DNA of 64,000 nt from Datisca glomerata. Taxonomy: Eukaryota > Streptophyta > Magnoliopsida > Cucurbitales > Datiscaceae. This document shows, in pieces, positions 1 to 10,486 of this stretch (position 1 is the first letter of the stretch; each line of letters opens with the position of its first letter). A program made the position numbers and the translations under genes. The stretch is taken from contig QANY01002420.1 of NCBI GenBank assembly GCA_003255025.1, positions 620,001 to 684,000 on the forward strand. The letters are read 5' to 3'. The notes beneath the pieces were generated by a model. The model worked only from the letters and a program-made list of their open reading frames with translations. It searched no databases and was not told the origin of the DNA.

Positions 1-1250
1 CTTATAGTTCACCATACACAGTGCATGCTGGCAGTACTAAGATGTATCATGATTTAAAGTTACATTATTGGTGAAATGGCATGAAGCGTGATATCACTGA
101 GTTTGTTAGTAAGTATTTGGTGTGTCAGCAGATCATGTCTCAAAGACAACAACCATATGGGATTTTGCAACCATTAAGTATTCCTGAATGTTAGTGGGAG
201 CATGTAACCATGGATTTTGTTTCAAGGCTACCAAGGACGGTAAAAGGTTATAACACCATTTGAATTGTGGTGGATCGTCTTACCAAGTCTGCACACTTTT
301 TGCCTGGCAAAACTATATTTTGAGTTGAGGATTGGGCTCAGTTGTATATCCAAGAGATTGTCTGTCTTCATGGGGTTCCAATGTCTATAGTATCGAATCG
401 GGATCCGTGGTTCACGTCAAACTTTTGGAGGAGTCTAAAGAAAGCTTTGGGTACTCAGTTGAATTTTAGTACAACTTTCCACCCGCAATCTGATGGCCAA
501 TCTGAGCGTACGATCCAAACATTAGAGGATATGCTTCAAGCTTGTGTATTACATTTCTCTAATAGTTGGGATGCGTAGTTGGCACTCGTGGAGCTTGCAT
601 ACAATAACAGTTACCAGACAATTATTGATATGGCTCCATTTGAGGCACTTTATAGGAAAAAGTGCCCCTCGCTAGTTCACTGGGATTAATTTAGTGAACA
701 GAAGTTTTTAAGCCCTAACTTAGTTCAGTCTACGAATGAAGCTATTTAAAAAAATCAGGGATAGAATGAAGACCGCTTAAAGTAGGCAAAAGAGTTACGT
801 AAATGTTAGGAGGAACGACCTCGAATTTGAAGTGGGTGATCCCGTGTTTCTCAAGGTTGCCCCAATGTAGGGTGTTATGCGTTTTGGTCGCAAGGGGAAG
901 CTGAGTCCCAGTTTTATTGGTCCTTTTAAGATTTTAGATCGTATCGGCCTTTTGGCCTACTGGCTCGTCTTACCACCGGCTCTTTCATGTGTTCAAAATG
1001 TGTTTCATGTCTCATACTTCGCAAGTACATTCCTGATCCAACGCATGCCATTGATTTTGAACATCTGCAAGTTCATCATGACCTCATTTATGAGGAGAAA
1101 CCAGTCAGAATTCTAGAGTGCAGGAATCTGACACTTCATAACAAGAAGATTCAGTTTGTCAAGATTCTTTAAAGAAATCAACGGATCGAGGAAGCAACAT
1201 GGGAATGTGAAGCGGAGATACGAGTTAAGTACCCAGAGTTATTTCAGTAA
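1..1250 (+). pseudogene. Ty3/gypsy integrase and pol C-terminus, broken
   Basis: Translated in shifting frames this is the end of a Ty3/gypsy polyprotein. It begins with the zinc-finger side of integrase (HAGSTKMYHDL near 30-60, then CQQ). The core follows, with TMDFVSRLP near 210, VSNRDPWFTS near 390 and HPQSDGQSERTIQTLEDML near 480-535, giving the D, D and E positions. After 870 come the GPFKILDRIG-type C-terminal domain and a chromodomain-like tail ending EEATWECEAEIRVKYPELF near 1190-1248. Stops and frameshifts (for example after 577 and around 680-870) rule out function. The 5' part lies outside the window. The lineage resembles chromoviruses, which I infer from the tail only. Confidence 0.88.
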
Positions 1251-1293
1251 GGTATATTCCTTTCGAGGATGAAACTTCTTAAGTTAGGGAGAA

Positions 1294-2066
1294 TGTAATG
1301 ATCCAATGTGTATTAAGGGGTAATTTTATGGTCATTCACTCATTAAATATTCTACACCCTAGTGAAACCCTAAACTAATATTATATATACTCTTTTACAT
1401 CTCTTTTTCACGCAGCCCCTCCCTAACGAAGCCTATGTTCTCTCATATCCTTCTGCAATGTCTTCATCGTTTTAAATTTTATAATTTACATTCCTGTTTC
1501 AGTCTTTATTTTTTAGATCATTGCATCACCACCAAAGCGCCACCATTCCTCAATTCTGCCTCCTAGTTGTCTTCTCTGGATCGTTGCATCATCTTCGTTC
1601 TCGTCTTCGGTAAGCAATTCTTCTCCTTTCCTTTTTTTCTCTCAAAATTTCTCCGTTCGGTATGTAAATGGGTCTTACTACCTAGTTGGTTCTGACCCGA
1701 CCTGTCCAATAAATCACTCAACCCGAACCGGTTCAATATGACCAAACTGAGTCAGTTCAGCCAAACCAAATCGAACCAGTTCAACCCAACCAGACTGTAC
1801 TGGTCCATCATATCAGAAGCAAACTGGTTCAGACCAACATGATCTAGTTGAACCGGTCTGAATGCTTGATTAGATCATTACCCAGTTCATTTTTCACCGT
1901 TCTGTCATCATTTAGTCTTCTAATTTATTAAATAAGGATAGTTATTATCATGTCATGTGAAGTTTATTAGTATGTAAGTTTACTTACGGAGTATTTTTTA
2001 ATACTCACTCCCCCATATATGATTGTGTTGCATGTGATGGCGAGCAGCAGGAGTTAGGGACTGTCA
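1294..2066 (+). mobile_element. Probable 3' LTR of the Ty3/gypsy element
   Basis: Directly after the pol stop there is a purine-rich stretch (aagttagggagaa, about 1281-1293), as expected of a polypurine tract. An interval then starts TGTAATGATC and ends GGGACTGTCA. It contains a TATA-like stretch (tatatatac near 1381) and a CT-rich region. Position just 3' of pol and the TG...CA ends support an LTR of about 773 bp. The 5' LTR is outside the window, so pairing and target duplication cannot be tested. Between 1690 and 1860 it is rich in repeated gaaccggttcaa-like palindromic words. Confidence 0.6.
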
Positions 2067-2399
2067 TAACTAGAGAAAATATGAGATTTTCAATTAATTA
2101 TTGATTGTATGATATTAGAAACAGATTTTTTGTACGTACAATTGATACAAAAATTGAAGAATTTTCATGTTTTATTTACGTTTATATGCTTGACTTTCAC
2201 GTTTTAAGAATTTTTCACGATTGACTTTATTACAAATTAATACATCATTTATTACAGTTTATTGAATAAATAATTTTATATAATTTTAGGTTTCCTCTAT
2301 TTAATGTTAAAGTTAGGGTTTTCGATTTGGGGATTTTTTTAAATTGGGGTTTTAACATAATTGAGAAATTTTGAATAGTAAAATTACATATATATTTAA
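2067..2399. other. AT-rich non-coding DNA
   Basis: Very AT-rich. No open frame of note, no repeat structure and no recognisable element end is visible. Confidence 0.5.
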
Positions 2400-4740
2400 C
2401 TCTCAGGGATCAAGGCGTTACAATAATAGTCTTTACGTTAGAAACAACACCAAAACAGAAAATAATCAAGAACATCATCAACATATAGCAAAATATCTGC
2501 TTAGAGAAAAATATCTGCTTAGAAAGTCTTCAGGAGATACAAAAAAGGATAGGGTATAAAGGATACCCTAGTCAAACTCCTTTAGAACAACGAAAGTAAC
2601 TTGCTGGGAACCATCTAACAAAATAGATAGCCTCGAAGAAGAAAGAATTGCAGAAACCCCATTAAAAAACTGACCATTAAAACCTAAAGCTAAAGCATCT
2701 ATTTTATAAAGTCCCAATTCAATGTATAAGAGCTTTTCGAATATCAATCTTCACAGTCAGATCCATCCATAACATTTCTTAGGCAATGCATTAACACAAT
2801 CAGAGGCTAAAATAATGCAATCTTCAACATGTCTGTATCTGATAAAGCGGAACTAATTTGGAGAAATAATCTTAGAAGTAATGATTCCCAAAGATTCAGA
2901 GATAATATTAGTGATATTTTTAAATAAAAATTACTGAGTACAATTGGTTGGAACTGATCAATCAAATTTATGTTCTTAATCTTAGGAAGAAGCACTAAAA
3001 ACTTGAATTTAAACATGAAAATAGAGAACCTAAAATAAGTAATCATGAATAGCTAAAACCATATTAGATTCAATAATACCCCAACAAGATTGAAAAAACT
3101 TACTTGAATATCCATCCGGGCCAGAACGAGAACTAGTCCAAAGAGAAAATCGCCTCCCGGTTTCTAAATTAGATTAATAGAAGTCAGCATCATATTATCC
3201 TCAAAAGAAATAGATTAGGAAATATTCGAATATATAGTAGAGCAACTCAGATTGTTGCTAATGGTGGGAACCGCAAATAAATCCTGATAGAATTTTGTGA
3301 AATGATCTTTATCATCTCATGAATAGACAAAGGTGATAAAATAGAGTAAGAGTTCTTTCTCTCAATAACTGAATGATAGAAATACGAGTTTCTTTCGCCT
3401 TCTTGAAGCCATCTAACATGAGAACACTCTCTACAGAAAAGTTATTCTCGTTGAAATAAATTTTCCAGCTCATGATGAAGACAAGATTCTCGATGAAAAA
3501 GCTCATAAAATATCAGAAGATGAAATAAAAGCTTGAACCTTATCAGTCTCTTTCTTTATATTCTCAATATTAGCATTCATTTCTCCAGGAACCTTCTAAT
3601 TCTATTTGCGAAGAACCTTTTTTGACGTGACGAAGTTTCTGAATAATGACAAGAAAAGGAGGGTCATGAACCCTTAAATTCTAAGCAGACTTAACAATAG
3701 CTTGAAAATCATCATGATTAGTCCACATAGCCTTGAAACGAAAAGGTCTAGGACCAATAGATGAAACTTGAGAAAGCGTAATTAAAAGAGGACAATGGTC
3801 AAAATTATGACGAGTAAGCATTAAACATGAAACCTCTTTCCAAAAACTAAAATAGTCCATACTAGTCAAGCCTCTGTCCAGACATTGATCAATATGGCCC
3901 CAACTCCACATAAATTGATTGCCCATCGTATGAATAGGGAACAAATTATCATCTTCTAAAAAAATACGAAATTCTCCTTCAATTGTAGTTTTATCAAATT
4001 TCAAAAGGATTTCCGATACCAGAAGCAATGACTGAAAGAATTTTTGGATGCCAACAATATTCCCAACTCAAATCATATAATCGGAACCAAGCCTGAGTAT
4101 TAGTAGTTCTTTTTAGAAACAGATTAAAATCTTCTACCCATGGCTGAAGACGAAATTAACCAGGTTTCAAGTTCAATGCACCCATGCTCCAAGCTTTCGA
4201 TTTTTCCTCTCAAGAAGTCAGCACAATCTGAGAGAACCCATGACCAATAGAAATTAAACGCCAATCTGATTGTAACTTCCAAACATTATTCCATTTGGAT
4301 TTCATATTAGCCTGTTTCCAAGGAATATCACATGTGGATATCATGAACCTTCCAATCAAAAGCATAGAGCTAGGGCGTGAACTATAAGCTTCTGAATTTG
4401 AACAGCCACATAACCTCCTTTATTCGAAAGAATAGCAGCCTTAGAGATATTAATAATTTTTTATGAGGACCCTAAAAGAGAGGGTAAAATCATCTTAGGC
4501 TTAAGAACATCTACATATGTATAGTAGAACCAAAAACAACATTTTTCATGTTAGAGGCCGAGCCAAGCATGCATGCACAAGAAATATTAGAAGCTGGAAA
4601 GTTCTCATTTTCTTCCGTTATAGATTTGTCTTTGTGAAAAAAAAATCACCATCTTGAACCTCTTTCCGTTTATTGATATGATTATCCAAATTCTGAGTCC
4701 TGGAAAAGAGAGTAGAATGACTCAAAGTAAGAAAGATCCA
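2400..4740 (-). mobile_element. L1-type LINE, internally deleted
   Basis: Read on the minus strand from about 4740 down, this is one LINE remnant. First comes an ORF1 piece of the DUF4283 type (LYDLSWEYCWHPKIL, then KFDKTTIEGEF, about 4110-3970). It runs directly into the C-terminal half of the endonuclease (GHIDQCLDRGLTSMD and DHCPLLITL, about 3900-3770). A linker (SRSGPDGY near 3130-3110) and reverse transcriptase follow (LVLLPKIKNINLIDQF at about 2985-2940, SAILSSSRLSILLDG near 2650-2610, and a YVDDV-like palm motif near 2488-2474). Stops and frameshifts are frequent. The 3' end and target duplications were not located. Open frames on the plus strand inside it are shadows. Confidence 0.82.
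3681..4028 (-). pseudogene. LINE ORF1-endonuclease fusion frame
   Basis: An open frame of 115 codons within the LINE. Its first 25 or so residues are the end of the ORF1 DUF4283 domain (KFDKTTIEGEF). The rest is the end of the apurinic-type endonuclease (GNQFMWSWGHIDQCLDRG, DHCPLLI), then the linker to reverse transcriptase. In intact plant L1 elements these parts are separated by the ORF1 C-terminus with its zinc knuckle and by most of the endonuclease. The join therefore looks like an in-frame internal deletion. It has no expected function. Confidence 0.75.
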
Positions 4741-5394
4741 TGATCCCTAATTAGGGTTCCAAATAAAATGAACAAGCCTACAAAATATATCAACAACAAA
4801 ACTTCCTGACAAATCTTAAGCCAAAGAAAAGATCGAAGCAGCCAAGCTAAAACTACTCAATCAATCATCCGAACTAAAAAAGAGAATCAAGAAGCCAAAA
4901 GAATAATGAAAAGACTAGAAAAGAACTAGAAACTCAAGTTCTAGAAGCAAAGAACCCGATCAAGAATATCAAGAAGATCAAGAAAACCAACAAGAATAAT
5001 TAAGATCACCGGCCAATAAATCAAGAACCAGATAAGATTACTACTTACCAAGAGCCAGATCAAGAATCACCAGACTATGGAAAACCATATCAAGAAAATA
5101 AGAACAATGCCAATACTATAATAATCAACCCATATTATAATAATCAACCCAAATTATAAACCAAATCATGCATATAAACTAGATTAGAGTAGAGTTCACT
5201 CAGATTATGCATATAATCAACCCAGATCTCGAATAACTCCATTCAGACCCTAGGAATTTAATTAGCCATAGATGATAACACAAGCTTTATGAATGTAGAA
5301 GATCAGAACAATATCAAATCAAACCAGAAAGATTGATTTGAAAAGAAGAAATCGAAGAACTTAGGGTTCCGTTTGCTTTGGTCGTTCTTTTATT
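4741..5394. other. AT-rich DNA without a recognised gene
   Basis: A-rich on the plus strand (many aag and aatc words), with no supported coding frame. The last ~100 bases (about 5270-5365) match parts of the duplicated unit at 6425-6720. Confidence 0.4.
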
Positions 5395-5505
5395 CTAATG
5401 GTTCGGTTTGGTTCGGTAAAACTAAATAACCGAAGTTTCAGTTCGGTTCTCTTTTTTTTTTTTAAAATATAATCGGTTACAAACCACTAATTTTTCTTTT
5501 ACTTC

Positions 5506-5510
<5 letters not shown>

Positions 5511-5546
<36 letters not shown>
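5511..5546. repeat. (TA)n microsatellite
   Basis: About 18 uninterrupted AT dinucleotides. Confidence 0.95.
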
Positions 5547-5550
<4 letters not shown>

Positions 5551-5757
5551 CCCTAATTTCATTTCATGTCACTTCAGCCGAATCAGCCATTTCTCCCTCG
5601 CCTCACCACTGACCTCACTCACACTCAAGACTCACGCTTCCTCACGCAGAATGGCGATGCCATATCCACCAGCACTCCTCCATCGAAGCTTCTCAGGCTG
5701 GAGCTTCTATGAGTTTTCTACATCTCATATCTCTCTATCATCTATCTCTCTCTCTCT

Positions 5758-5871
5758 CTTTCTATCTATCTATCTATCTATGTATCTCTATCCCTATCTC
5801 TATCTTCAATGGATCTCTCTCTATCTATCTATCTATCTCTCTATCTATCTATCTCTCTATCTATCTCTCTC

Positions 5872-5952
<81 letters not shown>

Positions 5953-6006
5953 GTATCTCTATCCCTATATCTATCTTCAATGGATCTCTCTATCTATCTA
6001 TCTCTC
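5758..6006. repeat. (CTAT)n microsatellite with a duplicated interruption
   Basis: About 250 bp of CTAT tetranucleotides with CTCT variants. A long pure block runs from about 5875 to 5950. A non-repeat word (atgtatctctatcccta, then tcttcaatggatctctc) occurs twice, near 5780-5820 and 5951-5990, each time followed by more CTAT. The array therefore grew partly by copying a larger segment. Three overlapping open frames through it are artefacts. Confidence 0.95.
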
Positions 6007-6424
6007 TCAATCTTACCATCTCAGTCACTCTTCCATCACGACATGGCGTTCTCAATAAAGCGCCTCATTTCAAAGAACGTAATGTAGGAATTTAGGGTTT
6101 TGTTTCTCAAACTAATTAGAACATTGGCCTTTTGATTTTAGGAATTTACTGATTCAAGTTTTGTTTTAAGTTAGGGTTTACTGATTTAAGTTTTGTTTTA
6201 TTTTAGGAGTTGTTTTAATTCAAGTAGCCTACTGTTGATGCTTTAATTTACAGTTTTGTTGTTCTTTTGATTATGTGTCAAATGTTGATGTTGAGATAAT
6301 ATTGAACATGAATTAAAGATTGAAATCAATCAAAACGGTTCGACTACAAAACTGAGGTATTAACCGATGAAGCTGAACCGTGTACATCCCTTGAAAAATC
6401 CTAGAGAAAACCCTGAGAGCTCTC

Positions 6425-6720
6425 TCTCTCTCTACATCTTGATATCACAAGCCTTCTGAATGTAGATATAACAATAGAAAATTAAACAAGAGAGATAGAT
6501 AAGAAGAAAAAGAATAATCAAAGAATCCTAGAGAAAACCCTAGAACCTTGTCTCTCTCTAGAATCTCCACACTCTCTCTCATTTTAGATCTTGATATCAC
6601 AAGCCTTATGAAAGTAGTAGATCAAAACAATAGCAAATCAAACCATAGAAATAGATCAGAAAAGCAGAAATCGAAGAACTCTAGAGAAAACCCTAGAATC
6701 CCCTCTCCCTCTCTAGAATC
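6425..6720. repeat. Imperfect ~150-bp tandem duplication
   Basis: Two neighbouring copies share atcttgatatcacaagcctt (about 6436 and 6588), a diverged A-rich middle, then tagagaaaaccctagaa (about 6529 and 6682) and a CT-rich tail with tctctagaatc. A third, partial copy lies at about 5270-5365, on the other side of the putative hAT element. Confidence 0.7.
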
Positions 6721-7149
6721 GCCTCTCCAACTTAGTTCCCAAGTGGGCTACAATTTGATAATCATTCTCTTAACCAAGCATAATTAGATAATCATTTTTA
6801 TCACCTAACATGCATGATTGAGATTAATCAAGCAATCAAGTGTACTGACGCAATCAAGTCGTTAATACTAAAGTTAGAATTAGTTCTCACCCAAGACAAA
6901 GGTTAATCGATTAGTAATCTTAAGGTTAAGATTAACCGGTTTAAATCAAGTAACATCCCTTAAGATAACATTAACCAATATAAAATAAGATTAGGTTAGT
7001 AATCGATCCCTCATAATCGATCCTAGGGTTAGGATTAATCAATTCAGTAACTAATGACTTAACCTGAGGTTAGGGTAAAGTCTGTAGCTCACATGAACAA
7101 GCTAAAGTTAGGCTAAAATGAAGCATAATCGAATATGATGGTTAGTATT
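6721..7149. other. Non-coding DNA rich in ttaaggttaagatta-type words
   Basis: Low-complexity DNA with repeated ggttag, gattaatc and taatcgat words (about 6900-7080). No gene or element end is seen. Confidence 0.4.
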
Positions 7150-7815
7150 ACTTTTACCTCTTTCCTACCAAAGAGCAACTCTTAAATCCAATAACCCTAG
7201 CAATAACGATACTATGAGAATGCCTAACACCTTCCCACAAGGACAACTAAACTGCTTACTCACTCTGATGGGCGTGGTGTAGTACATCGATAATGTGTGT
7301 GACCAATCACACCAAAAAATCAAATAATTGATGGCAACTCTCCTTTTGGATTGTTTTTTTACAATACAACCTAAAATGAGAATCAAAATATACGAGCCAT
7401 CATATAGAGTCTGCATCGACAATGATTTACAATATGAATTAGAAAGTTTAGCAGGTATGAGATGAGCTTCCAAATATCTAGCAGGCAACTGCCTAATTTG
7501 GAAGTCAGTAAGCTCTGAAATGACAATGTGAAGCTGTTCAGAAACCTCTGAAAATAATATCTAGCTTTATGCTAATTTGGTTGTACACCAACCAAGAATT
7601 AGAGAAAATAATTTCAAGCCATCTTGGATCGCCCCAACTGAATCCAAATCCTCATGTTGAAGATAAAAAAATCATATGCAAAGTATTGACCAATTGGAGG
7701 TCTTGGAAACTCTAGTGGAACATTAACTCCTATGATCTGGCAGCATAAAGTATAATACACCACAATAACCAGGAGATATGGTAAGAGATGGTCGCCTTGT
7801 CTCATACCTTTAGCT
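7150..7815 (-). pseudogene. LINE reverse transcriptase fragment
   Basis: On the minus strand the palm motif MRQGDHLLPYLLVI (7805-7764) matches the plant L1 signature RQGDPLSPYLF. About 320 bases further on comes LPARYLEAHLIPAKLS-like sequence (about 7490-7445), matching the thumb region that follows the YADD motif. The two pieces are in different frames with stops between them. No ORF1, endonuclease or ends were found, so this is an isolated fragment. It carries a different part of reverse transcriptase than the LINE at 2400-4740 and need not belong to it. Confidence 0.75.
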
Positions 7816-8183
7816 CCCTAAAAGCCCTTAGCTCTTCGTATATATTAAAGTATTTGAACCCTTAATTTTGTCTTTTAGTTGAAGTTAAATTTAGACTTTT
7901 ACTAGCACACTTAGATCACTCAAATTGGATTAACAATAGGTTGTTTGGATTGATGGTGAAAGTTTAGGGTCTTTCGGGAAAGTTTTAAAATTGAGGGGAT
8001 ATCTTTAATTTAGACTAAAAGTTGGGGTATAAGGGAATTGAGGTTTGGAACCCTTTTCCATTTGAATGAGAAAATCCATTCGCTGGTAAGGCAGACGTTT
8101 CAATCCAATCCATACAATTTTGAAAAGGTATATGGATTTCGGATCATAAAGAAAGGTAATTTCTTCTGCGACTGATGTGACCA
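7816..8183. other. Intergenic DNA before the Mutator-like element
   Basis: AT-rich. No coding frame or repeat is recognised. Confidence 0.4.
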
Positions 8184-8192
8184 AAGATTGAA
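8184..8192. repeat. 9-bp target site duplication, left copy
   Basis: Sequence aagattgaa, identical to 10478-10486. It directly abuts the left inverted repeat. A 9-bp duplication is the hallmark of Mutator-like elements. Confidence 0.85.
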
Positions 8193-8530
8193 GAGTTTTT
8201 TTTTGTAGAATTATACCCCTAAGAATTTGATTTTACATAATTGTACCCCAACACTAATTTGTGTATGCAATAACCTCTGGCCACAATTTCTTCACCTTTT
8301 TTTTCTTTTCTTTCCCTTATTACCCTTCTTACACACTAGCCCACACACTCTCTCTTCATCTTCATTTTCATCTTTCTCTCTCCTAGAAACCCATTTTTTC
8401 TTCAGAAATAAACACGACAAATATGTTTTGTTAATTTTTGTGAATTTTGTTAACATTTGTAATTTTAATGGGTTTTGTTAATTTTGAGAGAGAACGTAGA
8501 GAGAGAAAGACAGAACGTAGAGCATAGAGA
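8193..8530 (+). repeat. Left terminal inverted repeat of the foldback element
   Basis: About 338 bp. It pairs with 10105-10477 in reverse orientation, from the T-run at the tip to the word gacagaacgtagagcat at the inner edge (about 8509-8525). Identity is high but not complete; the right arm has an extra copy of a gttaattttta-like unit. Confidence 0.85.
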
Positions 8531-10104
8531 CACCAGTGTGCGCATCGTGTAGTCTACACGATGACCACACGACCATCGTGTAGTCATCCTATAGTCTATA
8601 CGATGACCACACAGTCGTCGTGTAGTCATCATGTAGTGTACACGATGGCTACACGATCATCATGTAGGCATTGTGTACACTACACATGTAATATATTTAT
8701 TTAAATATTAATAAAAATGAGGGTTGAGTGTTGAAGAATAATGATTTGACACTTGATTTGATGTTGTGTAAGAAAAGTATTATGGGAAGAAATAAAAAAA
8801 AAGTAAGTGAATGGTGGGCAATTGATACACGATGGCTACACGATCATAGTGTAGTCATTATGTAGTGTACACGATAGTCGTGTAGGCATCGTGTATTGTA
8901 CACGCGTTAGGTAGGCATCATGTAGTGTACACGATCGTCGTGTAGGCATCATGTAAACTTCACATGTAATATATATAATTAAATATTAATAAATATGGAG
9001 GTTGAGTGTTGAAGAAAAATGATGTGATATTTGATTGGTTGTTGTATAAGAAAATTATTGGGGGAAATAATGAACAAAAAGTAGTGTACATGATGACTAC
9101 ACGAAGACTACACACTACACGATGATACATAATGATCATGTAGTCATCGTGTATACTACATATGTAATATATTTAATTTTATATATTTATTTAAATATTA
9201 ATAAATATGGAGGTTGAGTGTTGAAGAATAATAATTTGACATTTGATTCGATTTTGTATCAGAAAAATAATGGAGGGAAGAAATAAAGAAAAACGTAAGT
9301 GATTGGTGGGTCATGGGTACATGATGGCTACACAATCGTCGTGTAGTCATCGTGTTCTACATGATAGCTACACGATCATCGTGTCCTACACGATCGACTT
9401 GTAGTCATCGTGTTCTACACGATCGCTACACGAAGACTACACAATACACAATGACCGTATAACCATCATGTACGCATAGCCCACCATCCATTTACTTTTT
9501 CTTTATTCCTTCCCCCAATACTTTTCTTACACAATATAAAATCAAATGTCATATCATTCTTCTTCAACATTCAACATTCATATTTATTAATATTTACATA
9601 AATATATTACATGTGTAGTGTACACGATACATACACGACGATCGTGTATACTACACGATGCCTACACGATGATCGTGTAGCTATCGTGTACACTATACAA
9701 TGACTATACTACAATCATGTAGCCATCGTGTACCAACTACCCACTGCTTTTTTTCATTCTTTCCCCCAATACTTTTCTTACAAAATATGAAATCAAATGT
9801 CAATTCATTCTTCTTCAACACTCAACCTTCATATTTATTTATATTTAAATTAATATATTAAATTAATATATTACATGTGTAATGTACACGATGTATACAC
9901 GACGAGCGTGTAGCCTTCGTGTATACTATACGATGTTTACACGACGATCGTGTACACTGCACGACGTGTACACAAGGATCATGTAGTCTACACAATGGGT
10001 ACACGGGCATCGTGTAACCATCTTGTAGACTACACGACGGATACACAGGCGTCGTGTACTCTCTCTCGACGTTCTCTCACATTCTCAACGTTCTCTCTCT
10101 CTCT
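8531..10104. repeat. Palindromic cacgat/atcgtg array with five inverted modules
   Basis: Short runs built from tacacgatg and its complement catcgtgta, including self-complementary cores such as acacgatcgtcgtgta (about 8930), alternate with ~120-170 bp AT-rich modules. Modules at about 8681-8825, 8961-9085 and 9157-9318 contain gttgagtgttgaagaa. Modules at about 9477-9620 and 9737-9880 contain the complement. The turning point is near 9330-9470. The array is imperfect, with many point differences between units. Confidence 0.85.
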
Positions 10105-10477
10105 CTCTATATGCTCTACGTTCTGTCTTTCTCTCTTTACGTTCTTTCTCAAAATTAACAAAACCTATAAAAATTAACAAAACTCATTAAAATTATAAAT
10201 GTTAACAAAATCCATAAAAACTAACAAAATTCATTAAAATTAACAAAATTTATTTTGTTGGGTTAATTGATGGAGAAAATGGGTTTTTAGGAGAGATAAA
10301 GATAAAATGAATATGAAGAGAGAGTGTGTGTGTCAGTGTGTAAGAAGTGCAATGGATGAAAGAAAGGAGAAAAAGTGAAGGGGAGGTGGGCCAGGGATTA
10401 TGCATGCACAAATTAGTGTTGAGATATAATTCTGCATAATCAGTTTTTAGGGGTTTCGTTCTGTAAAAAAAAAACCT
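10105..10477 (-). repeat. Right terminal inverted repeat of the foldback element
   Basis: About 373 bp, the complement of 8193-8530. Its inner edge is atgctctacgttctgtc (about 10110-10127) and its tip is aaaaaaaaaacct. Confidence 0.85.
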
Positions 10478-10486
10478 AAGATTGAA
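10478..10486. repeat. 9-bp target site duplication, right copy
   Basis: aagattgaa, identical to 8184-8192. Confidence 0.85.

Larger units (their letters stand above)
5395..6385. mobile_element. Probable degenerate non-autonomous hAT element
   Basis: The left end holds ggttcggtttggttcgg (about 5400-5416) with ataaccgaa. The right end, read in reverse complement, starts gggatgtacacggttcag (about 6386-6370) and continues with atcggttaa. Together they resemble diverged inverted ends of hAT elements. After the left end come a TA run, a ccctaattt word and a CT-rich leader-like stretch. The clear hAT at 44612 has the same order. There is no transposase and no clear 8-bp target duplication, and the left terminus may be damaged. 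Short open frames here are microsatellite artefacts. Confidence 0.4.
8193..10477. mobile_element. Non-autonomous Mutator-like foldback element
   Basis: A 2285-bp element with long terminal inverted repeats and identical 9-bp direct repeats outside. The ends are gagtttttttttgtagaa on the left and, in reverse complement, aggttttttttttacagaa on the right. Both continue with matching blocks such as acccctaa, caacactaatttgtg, cttacacact, cacactctctcttcat and gttaatttt. The centre has no transposase frame. It holds a dense array of cacgat/atcgtg words and five copies of an AT-rich module, three in one orientation and two in the other. The whole element is close to a giant palindrome. Transposase must come from elsewhere. 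Open frames inside (8227-8481, 9858-10177) are not supported. Confidence 0.88.

Noticed and set aside
1690..1860. Array of gaaccggttcaa words as an independent element
   Set aside because: The words are irregular and lie within the probable gypsy LTR; no ends or duplications mark a separate insertion.
2371..2559. 62-codon plus-strand frame
   Set aside because: It overlaps the minus-strand LINE reverse transcriptase including its YVDD-like motif, so it is a shadow.
5651..6095. Three overlapping open frames of 92-135 codons
   Set aside because: They are translations of the CTAT microsatellite, repeating tyrosine, leucine, serine and isoleucine.
8531..10104. CRISPR-like alternation of repeats and spacers
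   Set aside because: The repeats are inverted, variable and inside a plant Mutator-like element; unit lengths are irregular and there are no cas genes.
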